From assembly GCA_013423325.1 (NCBI GenBank), contig BLJB01000009.1:243206-307205 (forward strand): DNA of 64,000 nt. The letters are read 5' to 3'. The position numbers were made by a program, and so were the translations under genes. Below are positions 45,536 through 57,311 of this stretch, in pieces. This DNA is from Usnea hakonensis. Taxonomy: Eukaryota > Ascomycota > Lecanoromycetes > Lecanorales > Parmeliaceae. The notes under the pieces were generated by a model. The model ran no database searches and was not told the origin of the DNA. It saw nothing but the letters and a program-made list of their open reading frames with translations. Each line of letters begins with the position of its first letter. Position 1 is the first letter of the stretch.

Positions 45536-48500
45536 TAAAACTTCTCCAAACACTCCCTCCTTTGCGCCTGCGTCCACCCCTCCACCACGAGCGCAAAGTC
45601 GACCGCGTCCGCGAACCCAAACGTCTGCGCCATGGTGCACAGCTGCCGTTTCATGACTTCCTGCGGGGGGTGGTAGCGCCATTGGATTTCCTGTTCCGCG
45701 CCCGGTTTCTCGTCGTCTGCTTCATCGTCGGTTGCGTCGTTGGTGGATGCAGCAGCGTCATCATCATCATCATTGAGAGCGCCATCGTCGAGATGATGAC
45801 GGCGACGTTTGGCGCGGGAGGAGGGTCGTTGTTGTTGTTGTTGGTGGTGGTTCTGGGATTGGGAACTGGCAAAGATTTTGCGTCCGCCCATGTCGATGTC
45901 GTTGCCCGCTTCCTGCGCGCGGCGGGATAGGGAGGCTTCGACTTTGGAGGAGCCGACGACTTCCGAATTCTCGTGGGTGTATTCGACGCCTGCGTTTGCG
46001 AGGATGGCTTGGACGGGGTCGCTCTTCTTGCCGCTCCGGCCGCCGCCGGATATTTTTTTCCGTTTGTTGCTGGTCTTGCCGGCTGCTTCTTCGGCCTCGT
46101 CGACGATGAGAGCGGCGAGTTGGGACATGGCTTTATTCTCGTTGTCCGGGTCGTCTTTATCGCTAGGTAAAAAGGGGTCGTCTCCATCTTTTTTATCGTT
46201 TGGATTATCGAGATCGACGCCGACGATCGTCACGCCGGCTTTTGATTCCGCGACATTGGTCTTGTTAATGACGTCCCTGAGGACGAGGTTTTCGTTGTTA
46301 AAGGAGAAGAGGTTTGCAAGTCCGAAAATTTCGCCTTTTTGGTCTTTGTTTTCCTGCACGCCTTTGAAGTAGCGACGTTCGGTGCTGGCAGTGTAGCCGA
46401 TGTTTGCTTGCTGCTGTTTATAGATCTGCCTCGCGTAGACGATTTCTTCAATCGTGCCGGCGCTGACGAGACGGAAAACTTCAACGTCGCGAACCTGACC
46501 GATGCGGTATGCGCGGTCTTGGGCTTGAAGATCGTATGCTGGATTCCAATTTGGATCTACGACAACGACTTTGTTTGCGGAAGTGATATTGAGGCCTACG
46601 CCGCCCGCTTTTGTGGAGATGAGAAACACGAATTGGCCAGGGTCACTGTTGAAATCATCAACAGTCTTGGCGCGATCCTCGTACTTCATTGCGCCGTCGA
46701 GGTAGGAGACGTTGTAAGTGGTGTGTTGGAAGAGCATTCGCAGCATCTTCAGCAGACGCACGCTGTGGCTGAAGACCAGCACCTTGTCGCCATTGCCGTG
46801 CCAGAAGCGTAGGAGTTTCTTGAGGACTTTCCATTTACCACAAAATTCGGGATTAGAGTAGTTTACGATGGAGTCGGGGTTTCGGTAGAGCTGGCGCCAC
46901 TGGTGAGGGACGGCGACCTGGAGCATCTCTAGATCTCTGTCCTGTTTATCTTTGGGGTCTTCGGATTGAGGGATGAGGATTGCAAGATGGTTTGACAGCT
47001 TTTGGAGAAGTGCAATGGCTGGGAAGACGTAGGACTGCCATTTACCCCCGTCAGGAAGGTACTGCTGACAGCACCAGCCTTGCTTTTTCCCTGAGCCGCA
47101 ACTACAGTCAAGAGTGGAGTCTTTGATGTATCTGATGACGTCGCTGTCGATGCAGTTCTCGTACGCATCCGCTTGGGTCTCTGTAAGGGGACAGAAGACA
47201 ACTCGATCGCTCTTCTTGGGGAGTTGGTCTGCTATCAATGTCTTCATTCGCCGAAGGAAAAATTGAGGAAGCAGGTTCTCGACCAGAGCTTTGGCTGTTT
47301 TGCGAGCTTTACTGAGCTGATGCACGGTGGCATCATGCGACTGACCCGTCTTGAGTGGTATACTGATACTCTGCTTCCACGTCGATATTGGTCCAAATTT
47401 TCCTGGATTTGTCCAATTCAGCAGCGTCCACAGCTCATCATAAGAGTTTTGAATAGCAGTCCCCGTAAGCCCGATCCTGCACAAAGCGTTGATTTCATTC
47501 ATAGACTGCGTAGTCTCCGAACTCCTTCCCTTCAGCTGATGGCATTCATCCGCAATAACCACATCCCACTCCACCATATTGATCGCACTTTTGTTCGTCC
47601 TGTAAGTCGTGTATGTCGTGATCATGATCTCCAGCCTCCCCTTCGCCGCAGCCTCCAGAGCCGCCTCTTTTGTGTCACCATGGTAGACATCTACGTGCCA
47701 CCAACCCCACCTCTTCAACTCGTCCTTCCAGTTTTCCATCAACGTCCCCGGACACACCACTAGAGCTTTCGGATACCACGGTACCTCCGCTCTCCTCATC
47801 TTTCGCATGCGCTTTGCATCCCTCTCGTCCGCCGTCTTCCCAAACGCAGCGGTCAGAAACGCAATCACTTGCACTGTCTTCCCAAGACCCATGTCATCTC
47901 CCAGGATCCCACCCGTCTGATACACAAACAGCGCATGCAAGAATGCTGTCCCCTCGACCTGATAGTCTCTCAACCACTGCGCAATAGGCGCCGGTATCAA
48001 CCCCAATGATTTCGGCAGCTGCTTGTCCTTGTACGGAGCGACTGGAGTCCCTCTTGGAAAATCAGGCCTCTCAGCCAAGTCTTCCAGCCTTTCGTCGTCT
48101 GAGAAATCAATGTCGTCGTATTTTGGAGGCAGTTTCAATCCTGCTGCTTGCAGTTTCTCGGTCCTCTTATCAAACCTAGCTCTCCTACTTTGCAGGTAGT
48201 CCGGTAAGGTGTATTCCATTAATTGATCATCGTCCGTTTCGTCGCCCCACTGTTTCTCCTTCCCAGCATTGACTTTGCCATTCTTGGTGATCTTCCTCTG
48301 CTTCTTGCCGACAACGTCCTTCTCCCTCTCGATAGCTTTGGCTCTTCGGGTGCTGGCTGCTGCTGCCTTGCGCTTGACCGATTTGCAGGCCTTGAATTTC
48401 TTGTACGCGTCCGAGTCGTCATCTTCGGACCAGGCGACCTTTTCGCCATTGTGAACAGCATCTCTCATGCGTGTCGGAGGGGCGGGATCATGGTTTTCGG

Positions 48501-48690
48501 CGGCAGATGATTCCTCTGGAGTCTGGGTGCCTACAACTCCTTGAGGAGAAAGGACGTCAGTCCGTAGCTAAGTCTTGGTGGGGGAAGGAAGCGTACTTTT
48601 GATATAATCTTCGTGGCCAAGGTCTTTTCGCACAGACTGTGTAATATCGAGATCATCATCGCTGACTCTCATGTCATCTAAGTCGTCCAT
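45493..48690 (-). CDS. SNF2-family DNA-dependent ATPase, ERCC6L2/Rad26-like
   Basis: Two exons (48690-48597, 48539-45493) with a 57-nt intron; spliced 3141 nt, giving 1046 aa. The helicase core spans about 170-700: Walker A DDMGLGKT, DECH as the DExH box, GLTGTAIQNS, then in lobe 2 STKAGGVGLN and QAQDRAYRIGQ. After the core, a segment ERRYFKGVQENKDQKGEIFGLANLFSF matches the region that marks ERCC6L2-type proteins rather than Rad26/CSB. ERCC6L2 acts in DNA double-strand-break end joining; the same job is inferred here. The C-terminal ~250 residues are low complexity (Lys, Asp runs, poly-Gln) with a basic Gly-rich end. The start at 48690 is the first ATG in frame. Confidence 0.88.
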
Positions 48691-49098
48691 AGCTGGTGAG
48701 ATTCCGCAAGATCTCAATGCATATCTAGGCGGCGTTCCAGGAGCACCGTTCAAAAATCAGGCCTAGAATATAGACCGCTACTCATAGCGTTCTTTTTACA
48801 CTCTACATCGTATTCCTTGTGTTATTATCATATTGAATTGCAGTTGAAGTGTCAATAAGGCAGAAGCCAGCCAGATACGAATACGATGGGTCTGTGTATA
48901 CAGCCGGTGCAATATGGTTAGCATTTATAACATTGTGAATGCTCCTCTCAACAAATCCTCAAGTCTAATCCAATTCGACACATCATTCTACCTCATTGAT
49001 CGTACCTTTCCCCCCACCCCACCTTAACCGCGTATCTCCAACAAGAGACCAATCCCTCACAACACCCACCCACAACATCAAACCCACAACACCAAACC
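48691..49098. other. Divergent promoter region SNF2 gene/RRP41, no gene seen
   Basis: 408 bp between divergent start codons; the half next to RRP41 is very rich in C and A. Confidence 0.5.
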
Positions 49099-49976
49099 AT
49101 GCCCCTCGACACCAGCACCTACCACCTCGCCCTCCTCCGCCTCGACGGCCGCCGCTGGAACGAACTGCGCCGCCTGTCCGCGCAAATATCCACCCAGGCT
49201 TCCGCGGACGGCAGCTCGTATCTGGAAATGGGCAACACGAAAGTTGTGTGTACGGTAGCGGGGCCAGCGGAAGTGCGCGGTGTGGGGAGGAGGGAGAGGG
49301 AAGGAGGTGACAGTCATGCGAGTGTGGGGGTGGAGATTGGGGTGATGGGGTTTAGTGGGGTGGATAGGAGGGCAGGGGGGGGGAGGGGCAGGGGGGATAA
49401 GTATGTTTAGTGGTTTGGATCGGGAGGTTTGTTTTTGGATGAGAGGGAAGGGGGAAGGGGAGCTGTGGATGGGAGAACGGCTGCTGACGGTGCTAGGATA
49501 GGCGAACGACGGAAATGCAAAACACAATCGCTTCTGCATTCCAGAGCACCCTCTTCACTCACCTGTATCCGCACTCCACCATTACGATAAGTTTGCACGT
49601 CCTTTCGCAAGACGGCTCCCTCCTCGCCGCTTGTATCAATGCAGGGACTCTCGCTCTCATAGACGCGGGGGTGCCGATGAGTGATTACATCGTCGCGTGC
49701 ACGTCGGGGCTTACGCCGCCCAATTCGGGAACTGAGAGCTCGGATCCGTTGTTAGATTTGAATGGGATGGAAGAGCAAGAGCTGCCGTGGCTGACGGTGG
49801 GGACATTGGGAGCGGGCGAGAGGGTGAGCGTGTTGGTGATGGAGAGTAGGGTGCAGGTGGGACGGCTGGAGGGAATGCTTGCGGTGGGTGTGGATGGGTG
49901 TAAGCAAGTTAGGGAGATTTTAGACGGGGTGGTCAGAAGGCAGGGTAAGAGGGCATTAGAAAGTGTAGTTAGCTAA
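49099..49976 (+). CDS. SKI6: Exosome complex subunit Rrp41/Ski6 (RNase PH fold)
   Basis: Two exons (49099-49400, 49502-49976) with a 101-nt intron; 777 nt spliced, giving 258 aa. An RNase PH domain covers nearly all of it: the RLDGRRWNELRR start, YLEMGNTKVVCTVAGP, and the second-domain segment INAGTLALIDAGVPMSDYIVACTSGL. Eukaryotic Rrp41 lacks phosphorolytic activity and forms part of the six-subunit ring that threads RNA to Rrp44 in 3'-5' decay and processing. The join reads GRGDK-RTTEMQNTIASAF. A Gly/Arg-rich insert around residues 60-100 is longer than in yeast Ski6. The 3' ends of RRP41 and the cyclophilin gene are only about 185 bp apart. Confidence 0.94.
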
Positions 49977-50161
49977 TAGTAAGATGGAGCAGAGGAAGTT
50001 CAAAACAGAGCACGTATGGACGAATGCATGAGTGATGTAGGTGCTTTTATTGCTCAAACTCAAAGCTCGCTTTTGTCGGCAGTACCGCCTCGTTGCCGAA
50101 GTAGATCATGCCGATTTCTTTCAAGCCCGCTGAGAACCACTCCAAGTGGACCTTGCCGTTT

Positions 50162-51057
50162 TCACAGTTGACCGGCCTTCGTAATGACAGGGTCCTTGGT
50201 GTATTGGATTTTGCCGGACGTGCTGCCGGTAGCCTCGATGGCCTTGACCACCTTCATTGACTCCTCGTCCGCGACTTCGCCGAAAACGACGTGCTTGCCA
50301 TCCAACCAGCCGGTGACAACTGTAGTGATGAAGAATTGGGATCCATTCCTATTTGAAATGGGGGTCAGCAATGGCCAAATGGCAGAGGGAAACCTGTAGC
50401 GCTCACGTGTTGGGGCCAGCGTTTGCCATTGACAAGAGACCAGGCCGGACATGCTTCTTTTCGAAGTTTTCGTCTGCAAATTTCTCGCCGTAGATCGACT
50501 TGCCACCAGTGCCCTGGATAGAGAGAGTCAGCCAACTTTATGTACGTTTAGTGTACCCGCAGTGGAGATATTCACATTGCCACGGGTGAAGTCACCGCCC
50601 TGGAGCATGAATTGGGGGATCACGCGATGGAATTTGGAGCCAGAGTAACCGAAACCCTTCTCGCCAGTGCAGAGGGCGCGGAAGTTCTCAGCGGTCTTGG
50701 GGGTGGTATCTTCGTAGAGGTTGAAATTGATACGGCCGGTTTGGTCTGGGATGAAATTAGGCATAGTCATGGAGGGAGATGAGGGTAGCAGTATGGAAGG
50801 ATGCCGTTCAATGGCAAAAGGTGGGGTAGCAGTGTCGTCTTACCTTTAATATCCTTGGTCGGACGTGAGTTGGAATCCAGGACAGGTCCATTCCAGGAAA
50901 GATCGAAAAAGGTTTTGATAGTCATGTTTGCTGGTGATGTAGAGAAGGGTCTATTTGATGATATGAAGTTGTGTGAAGGTGTTTTGAGAGTTGCCCGTGT
51001 GAGGAATCGAGGGGTGCTGCTGAAAATAAATGGTGGGGTTGACATTCTTAGCGCCAT
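50162..51057 (-). CDS. Cyclophilin A-type peptidyl-prolyl cis-trans isomerase, mitochondrial and cytosolic forms
   Basis: Four exons (51057-50844, 50745-50576, 50513-50407, 50348-50162) with introns of 98, 62 and 58 nt; 225 aa from ATG 51057. The isomerase domain is complete, with [19 protein letters not shown], the active-site Arg, the QFFITT motif, and the Trp ([12 protein letters not shown]) needed for cyclosporin binding. Residues 1-44 form a mitochondrial presequence, rich in Arg/Ser and lacking acids, ending RPFSTS. A second ATG at 50925 (MTIKTFF) gives a 181-aa cytosolic cyclophilin A. Neurospora makes both forms from one gene in just this way. An AATAAA-type signal lies on the minus strand near 50046-50051. 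Confidence 0.95.
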
Positions 51058-51106
51058 TTGGTGGGGCAAGTTGGATAAGGTAAAGTCGGGTATTACTCTG
51101 TACTAT

Positions 51107-51134
51107 ATTTGTGATTTGTGATTTGTGATTTGTG
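51107..51134 (+). repeat. ATTTGTG tandem repeat, four units
   Basis: Four perfect 7-nt units in a row, directly before the A-tracts and the undetermined bases, about 50 nt upstream of the cyclophilin start codon. Confidence 0.9.
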
Positions 51135-51136
51135 CA

Positions 51137-51202
51137 TAAAAAAAAATAAAAAAAAAAAAAAAAAAAAAAGAGAAGAAAAANNATTTTGTATTTTGAATTT
51201 TG

Positions 51203-51240
<38 letters not shown>
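51137..51240. other. Homopolymer A-tracts around two undetermined bases
   Basis: About 40 nt of nearly pure A, two N (51181-51182), a short TTTTGTATTTTGAATTTTG stretch and another A-tract of about 36 nt. This looks like an assembly join at low-complexity sequence; the true length is unknown. Confidence 0.85.
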
Positions 51241-51241
<1 letters not shown>

Positions 51242-52078
51242 TAGGAAGATAGTAAGATACTTTATTGCCTGTGTGTTCTTGACGTTCCAAACGGGCTTTA
51301 GTCCAAGAGAGGCAACTCCAACACTGGTATCCTAGCAAGCGATGTGAGATGGTGAAATGTGAGAATGGCGACTGTGTCTTCTCTTTCTGTTTGGGGACTA
51401 TTTGGACAAATTGATCTGCCCGTCTCAGTCGCATACGCCGATATGAGTATTGGCCCCTGCAGTGTGTGATAGTGGCCGAGTACGAGTGTGGAAAACAGAT
51501 CCTAGGCGCCGAAGGCTATGACGTGGATGATATCATGATATCACTCAAAAGGAAGACTGGCTTAATCCTGATGGAAGACGCAGAGATATGTGGAGAACTC
51601 GGCGTGTGCAAGGTGGAGAAAGGAGCTCTCAGGGGCTGCCAAGTGCCAAGTGCCAGGGGCTTGGCTCTGGCTCCCTTAAAATGACGAGTTGCTTACATAC
51701 ATCATCACTTGCTCCTCTAGCGCCCTATCGCTTAGCAAGACACGCCGACATTACCTTACTTCTCATTGATAAAGTACTCTCCAACCAGCTTAGGTATCAT
51801 GCTTCTTACGAATCTCTTCTCTTTTCCCTACAGCAAGATCGATTTATTCTCTATGTCTTTTATTCGTGTATACATCGCAGGCTATGCGGCCAATGTGGTC
51901 TAGCCAGTAATCACCATGCCAGCAACACAATGTAAGCAACGCACTACTGCAAGCCTCCTAGGCAGTCGCTGGAAATGCAACACATGTACGAGATAAGAAG
52001 GAAGATAGTAAAAGTGCTGCAAGGGTCCATATATATATGTACAATCGTAAATCATGTCTTCGTCTGCCGACACAAAGA

Positions 52079-55000
52079 CTAATTCTTGGGTGTCATCGTC
52101 AACCCCTCCAATCCGTGCCCTTTCCCTGGCGCTGCGCTTAGGGCACCAGATCTAGGCGTGCTGGCAGTCATGCTTAACCCCTCATCTGACGCGCTCTTAC
52201 TTGGGATAGAGGCGTTCGATGCGCCAGGTCCTCGCGCATGAGTGGTCATTGACAGCCCTTCCGCTACCTGCGCTTTGTTGGGTGCTGCGCTCACCGCAGC
52301 AGATATCGGCGTGGTTGACCTTGTTGGCACTTGACTCCTGTTGTGAGCCATATGTGCTTGGACGAGATGACCTGCCGCAAGAGCGCTGCAGAGACTGAGT
52401 TCTCCAGCAAGGACACCGGCAGCGACAATCCTCGCTAACCGTCGCGCGTTTTCTCCTGGCTGGGTTGGATGAGCCCCTCTGACGCCGAGTAGGTCGAGGC
52501 AAGCGCTCTGGGGTTCGAGCACTGTACCGCCGCCAATCGTTCCAACTTCGATCGAAGGCATAGAGACAGATATCTGAAGGTTGCCGTTGTAGCTGTTGAC
52601 TGTTAGCGCAAAGGTTGCAATTAATGTCACAAATAAAAGCACTTACTTTCTCATGACCGTTATACAATTACTACTCTCGACGTTCTGGGCAGGATCTTGA
52701 CCAGTGGCCAGAAAAATCGCAGTGACAATGTTGGCTGCATGGGCATTAAAACCCCCAATACTGCCAGCCATGGCACTTCCAATCAAATTCTTGCTCGTAT
52801 TCAACTCAACTAGGGCATTGACATCGCTCTTCAAGACGCTTCGGACGACGTCTCCAGGGATGATAGCCTCTGCAACAACGCTCTTGCCTCTACCGTCGAT
52901 CCAATTGATGGCAGCGGGTTTTTTGTCCGTGCAATAGTTCCCTGATACGGTGATGATGGACATGTCATCAAACCCACTCTCTTCCCTCATAACGGAGAGG
53001 GCGCGTTCAACTCCTTTGGAGATCATGTTCATCCCCATTGCGTCACCTGTGGTTGTTTTGAATCTAATGTACAGGTAAGTACCGGCTAGGGCTGTCTTCA
53101 TCGACTGCAAGCGAGCAAACCGGCTAGTTGAGTTGAATGCTCTCTTCATGGTTTTCTGACCGTCTTCAGAATCCAGCCACATCTTAGCAGCGCCCGCTCT
53201 GTTCAAAGTCTGGAAGCCAACGCATGGGCCTCTTGTCATGCCATCTCCTGTAAGAACAGTGATAGCACCCCCAGCAGCATTAATAGCCTTGCAGCCTCGG
53301 TTCGTACTTGCAACGAGGACCCCTTCTGTGGTTGCCATTGGTAGATAGTAAGACTTTCCATCAATGACCATTGGCCCAGCGACACCAACCGGTAGCGGCA
53401 TGTATCCAATGACATTCTCACAGCACGCGCCATGAACGTTCTCATAATTGTAGTTTTGGTAAGGTAGTTTTGATTGTTCCAAGTGGCCTGAATTCTCTGC
53501 TGTCGCAGGGGTTCTTGATACCAGTGTGCGTCTAATCTTGACAGCTCGCGTCAAAGAAGCAAGCCTGGTCATTACGTCGGGGTTCTCTAGTGTCTTCTCG
53601 AGTGCGTACCCTGGAATCTTGCCCCGCACGGTCAAATCATTCAACTCATGGTCGTTAAGATAGGCCGCTTGACGGTTCTTCGCCATCTGCTCGCATTGTA
53701 CAGAGTCCCTGGACTCTGGGACTTGAGCAGCTTCACTATCGACAAATTTGTTGGGCTTGGGAATGTGATCTTTTGTTTGCGACAGACACGTATCGAGAGT
53801 AAGTTGCTTTTCTTGCCGTGGCAGCGTAGAGTGCCTGGCTGCTTCCAAGACATAAGCGTCACGGGAATCTTCCTTGCTAGCTCGAGGCTCTTTGATACTC
53901 CATCGAGCGGCGTTGAACAGGTAGCCATTGAGTACAAGACTCACGGTCAATGTGACAATGATCCACTTACTCACAACTGGATCTTCTAGACTGCTAAGCA
54001 CGCCTCCGACCACCCTTCCTCCAACAACATAGTCTAGAAAGTGGTCTGTGTGATCTCCGTCCATTATCGAGTCGCTGATGTTGTCGTCATCCATGTGTGC
54101 CTGGGCTGACAGAATCTCATACTTGATTGGTGGTAGGACGGTTATGGCGATTGAATGATCACTCTCCACAGCCTCATGGTAAAGCAGATCGAGGCCATTC
54201 TGTGCAACTTTGAATGGATCCATGGAAGGTGATGTGAGCACATTAGATAAGCCGGAGACCGATGTAGGCGCTGCCTTCCTGCTACGTGCTCGGAACGGCA
54301 TGGTGCCCAGGTTTAAGGCATTGACGAAGAGGAACCCGGCGACCATAATAACTTTGAACTTGGGGATACTGCTGTCGCGCTCTTTTTTTACGTTACCAAA
54401 TACATCACTGACACCATTGCGGCCGAATTCGACAGTCCGAGCGCTATCACTTGCCAATTCGTCGTTTGAGGCGACATTCTCAGCGACGCGTCTGCTGATA
54501 CCGTCTTCTTGTAGAGCTCTGCTTAGAGCCACGTGACGTTTAATGCGGTTAATCTCCAACTTGACGCTGAGAATGGCAGTATAAAATGTAAAAAGCAAGA
54601 GGCAGTCAAACACTAATATCCAAGCGGCAAGAAAGCAGAATTGTGTCAACCCACCCTGCACACCCGACGCAGAACCAGCAATAAGAATGGCGAGTTCAAT
54701 GCAGTAGTCTCGAATGATTGCGAAGCCTTTCTCCTGTACCGCTACCTGGAGCGATGATTGAATCGTTTGAGAAGAGCTGGCGGTCCTTGAGAAGTCCGAG
54801 TCTTGTCGTGCATCTTGCCCTCGTGGATTTGCAGAAGCCGAAAGAACAGCTTTTGTGAGTATGATGGGCTTCTCGAAGCCGATGGTGACGACAAGGAATG
54901 GCAAACCTTCGGACAGTAGTACAAAGTTGATAGGGACCCCGAGCTGGTTGGTCATTCCGAGGCCAAAGAGGAATGCAAATACGGAAGAGATGAGAACTGA

Positions 55001-55957
55001 GGTTGCGAGCCAAAAGTTCGAACCCATGTGTCGCATCGACATGAAAAGTGAAACAAAGGTCAAGTGCATAGCTAGGTACCCAATGACCATAATAATGATG
55101 TCGAGGGATTCAGCATTCTGGGAGTTTTAGCTTGCAAATAAAAATTTGGTAATATAAAACACACCTTTATAAGGTCTACAAAACTCGTCCATGTATTGGC
55201 CGCGGAAACGCCCATTGTAGTCTGCGCGGAACGGCGACCACTTTTTGCAACTTTTACAATCCATACGTTCGGCTTGGGTATGAGCCCGTTATCATAAACA
55301 TCGTCTTCTCCTTGTGAGTTTGGGCTATGTGATATCGCTTGCACAGAGGCCAGAAAGTCTGACGCTTCGTTGGAGGGTACAGCAAAAGCTAGCGTCGTGT
55401 CTTGCGAAATTGGAGCTAAAGGATTCCATGTCGTTGGCAGATTTCTCGCTGAGATGTTGGCAGGTATGGGGACCTGGTTTGCCAATGGGGCAGTCCTTGG
55501 GGAGGAAATTGATAAAGAATCGGGAAAAACCAAGGTTACAACCATCGTGTGATTGGTGTACTAGACATCTTTTTAGCAGATTCCAGGTAACAGTGATACT
55601 GGCTAGCGATACCAAGATCTCATCCCTTGCGACACCATTCTCCGACTGCCACTTCCATGATGTTTCTTCCCCGAGACGTAACCGCCGACCGCCCTCAACA
55701 AGCGACGTAAGATCCGTGCCATCTGCATCCTTGCCTAATTTTGCATTGCCGAAGAGGCTACCTTCCAGAAGACCGTGATATGATGTGCTTGCCAATATCG
55801 CCACAGTAAATATGGTATACATAGGATGCGTGAAAGCGGCCCGAGCGACGTTCTGAAGGACTTGTGTGATTTGCCTGTTCAGGTAACCTGGATTCGACGG
55901 TGCCGGTCGGTCGTGCTCATGGCGCAAACGAGCGGGAAGAAAGGATGCCCCTAACAT
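52079..55957 (-). CDS. HMG1: 3-hydroxy-3-methylglutaryl-CoA reductase
   Basis: Four exons (55957-55613, 55560-55165, 55117-52647, 52592-52079) with introns of 52, 47 and 54 nt; spliced 3726 nt, giving 1241 aa. An ER-membrane N-terminal half with a sterol-sensing domain ([19 protein letters not shown] to [12 protein letters not shown], given here by its ends) precedes the class I catalytic domain. Catalytic residues are in place: Glu in [10 protein letters not shown], Lys in [11 protein letters not shown], Asp in GQDPAQN, His in [15 protein letters not shown] and GTIGGGT bind NADPH. It makes mevalonate for ergosterol and other isoprenoids. The C-terminal ~75 residues are disordered and repeat an EGL[ST]MT motif three times. 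No biosynthetic cluster surrounds it, so it is the primary-metabolism enzyme as far as visible. Confidence 0.97.
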
Positions 55958-57311
55958 GTTGACTGCTGGATATTTCGAGAGATTAATAGCTCAGGCGGTG
56001 TTTATGAGGAGGGTAATCCAAGAGCAACACTAGCACGTCGACATTGATGAAGGTAAGCACTATAGACCTCTGGAAAGTTGTGAGCTTCTAGACATAGGAA
56101 TGCACGAATTGCATCATACCGTTTCGAGAATTTGCACCACACCAACCTTTATACTCATATACTCGGCATGTAGAGCAGATTTGACACTAGATTGGAGTAT
56201 GACAATTTTTGTAGCCTTGACCGAAGAAGGCCGACGTCAATTGCGATGAACGGAAGGATTGCAGCACTAGCTTCGAATTTTGCAAATGTCCTCCTGGACC
56301 TGCTAAATAACATAAGGAATGTAAGCACCCTCCGCATTATAACAGACAGAAGGATGTGCGAGGAGGTTGTTTTTTAGGAGGAGGTTCGATAGGAGTAGAG
56401 GGTTAAAATGAAAAATATTCACAAGCCGTTTTGTGACGTCCGTTTTGGTGGGTGCAGATTAATTCTCAGCCGCTAAAAGGAAGCCTCGTCCCTGGAAGAC
56501 ACACCTGGCCCCGGGAAGACCGAGCTGATCCAGGGTAGCACAAAGCCAATCCAGGTACTCTAAGGTACCTCGCTTGGCCTTATCTGCTTAGCATTTCTTC
56601 AATATAGTCGGCCCCGTCCGCATTTGGCTGCCACCGAGACCATTCCCCAAGAAAACTGCCAGCAATTTTAATGCAACCAAATCAATTGTCCCGCCGAGGG
56701 ATTCCTGAACTTGGAGCAACGCCAGACAATATGAGCCCAACAACGACTCGCGGTTACCGTAATACCAGTCTCTTTCCGATCCCAAGGTCATTACGATATC
56801 TTATTGCATTGATGGGAAATGAGCTATTATACACATTTCTAATATTGGCCAATTGAAAGAGTTGATCAAAATCAAGCCTACCAACAAAGTATCTGAAATC
56901 AAATCTAAGGGCTGGTTGAGGAAGGAATCTTGTCAACATGTTATTCATGCTCTCGATCCAGATATCGCATTGCGGGCGTAAAAAAAGTCTAAGAGAATCA
57001 TCAAAGTATATACATGTGAGCCATCATTGAAATGGTCTGCAGAGGTCCATGATGTGTTGAGACGGCCAGATGTGAGGACAAGGTTTGGTGTTCACAAAAG
57101 AATCAGCAGGCATCGGTCTTATGACAGAAAAAGACTCACATCGCATTCATTCACTCATTGGTATTGCAACCAGCCAATTATTAAATCAACAAGAATCAAC
57201 AAGAATCACCATTAATTTTTAACCTTCCAACTACCAATTTCCCTCTACCTTCTTACCACTATAGCCGTGACTCCAACCTCCATCATAGTCACCAAGTCCG
57301 GACAACAGACA
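55958..57311. other. 1.35-kb intergenic region, no gene seen
   Basis: The region contains the HMG1 promoter and the leader of the next + strand gene. GGTACC-type elements occur at 56553-56570. No conserved frame. Confidence 0.5.

Larger units (their letters stand above)
51058..52078. other. Intergenic region with unresolved gap and homopolymers, no gene seen
   Basis: The region contains four 7-nt ATTTGTG units (51107-51134), long A-tracts and two undetermined bases (51181-51182). The rest, upstream of the cyclophilin gene and downstream of HMGR, shows no recognisable gene. Confidence 0.6.

Noticed and set aside
45562..46372. Long + strand open frames opposite the SNF2 gene
   Set aside because: They are the reverse complement of the low-complexity end of the helicase gene; the minus frame carries conserved motifs and the plus frames carry none.
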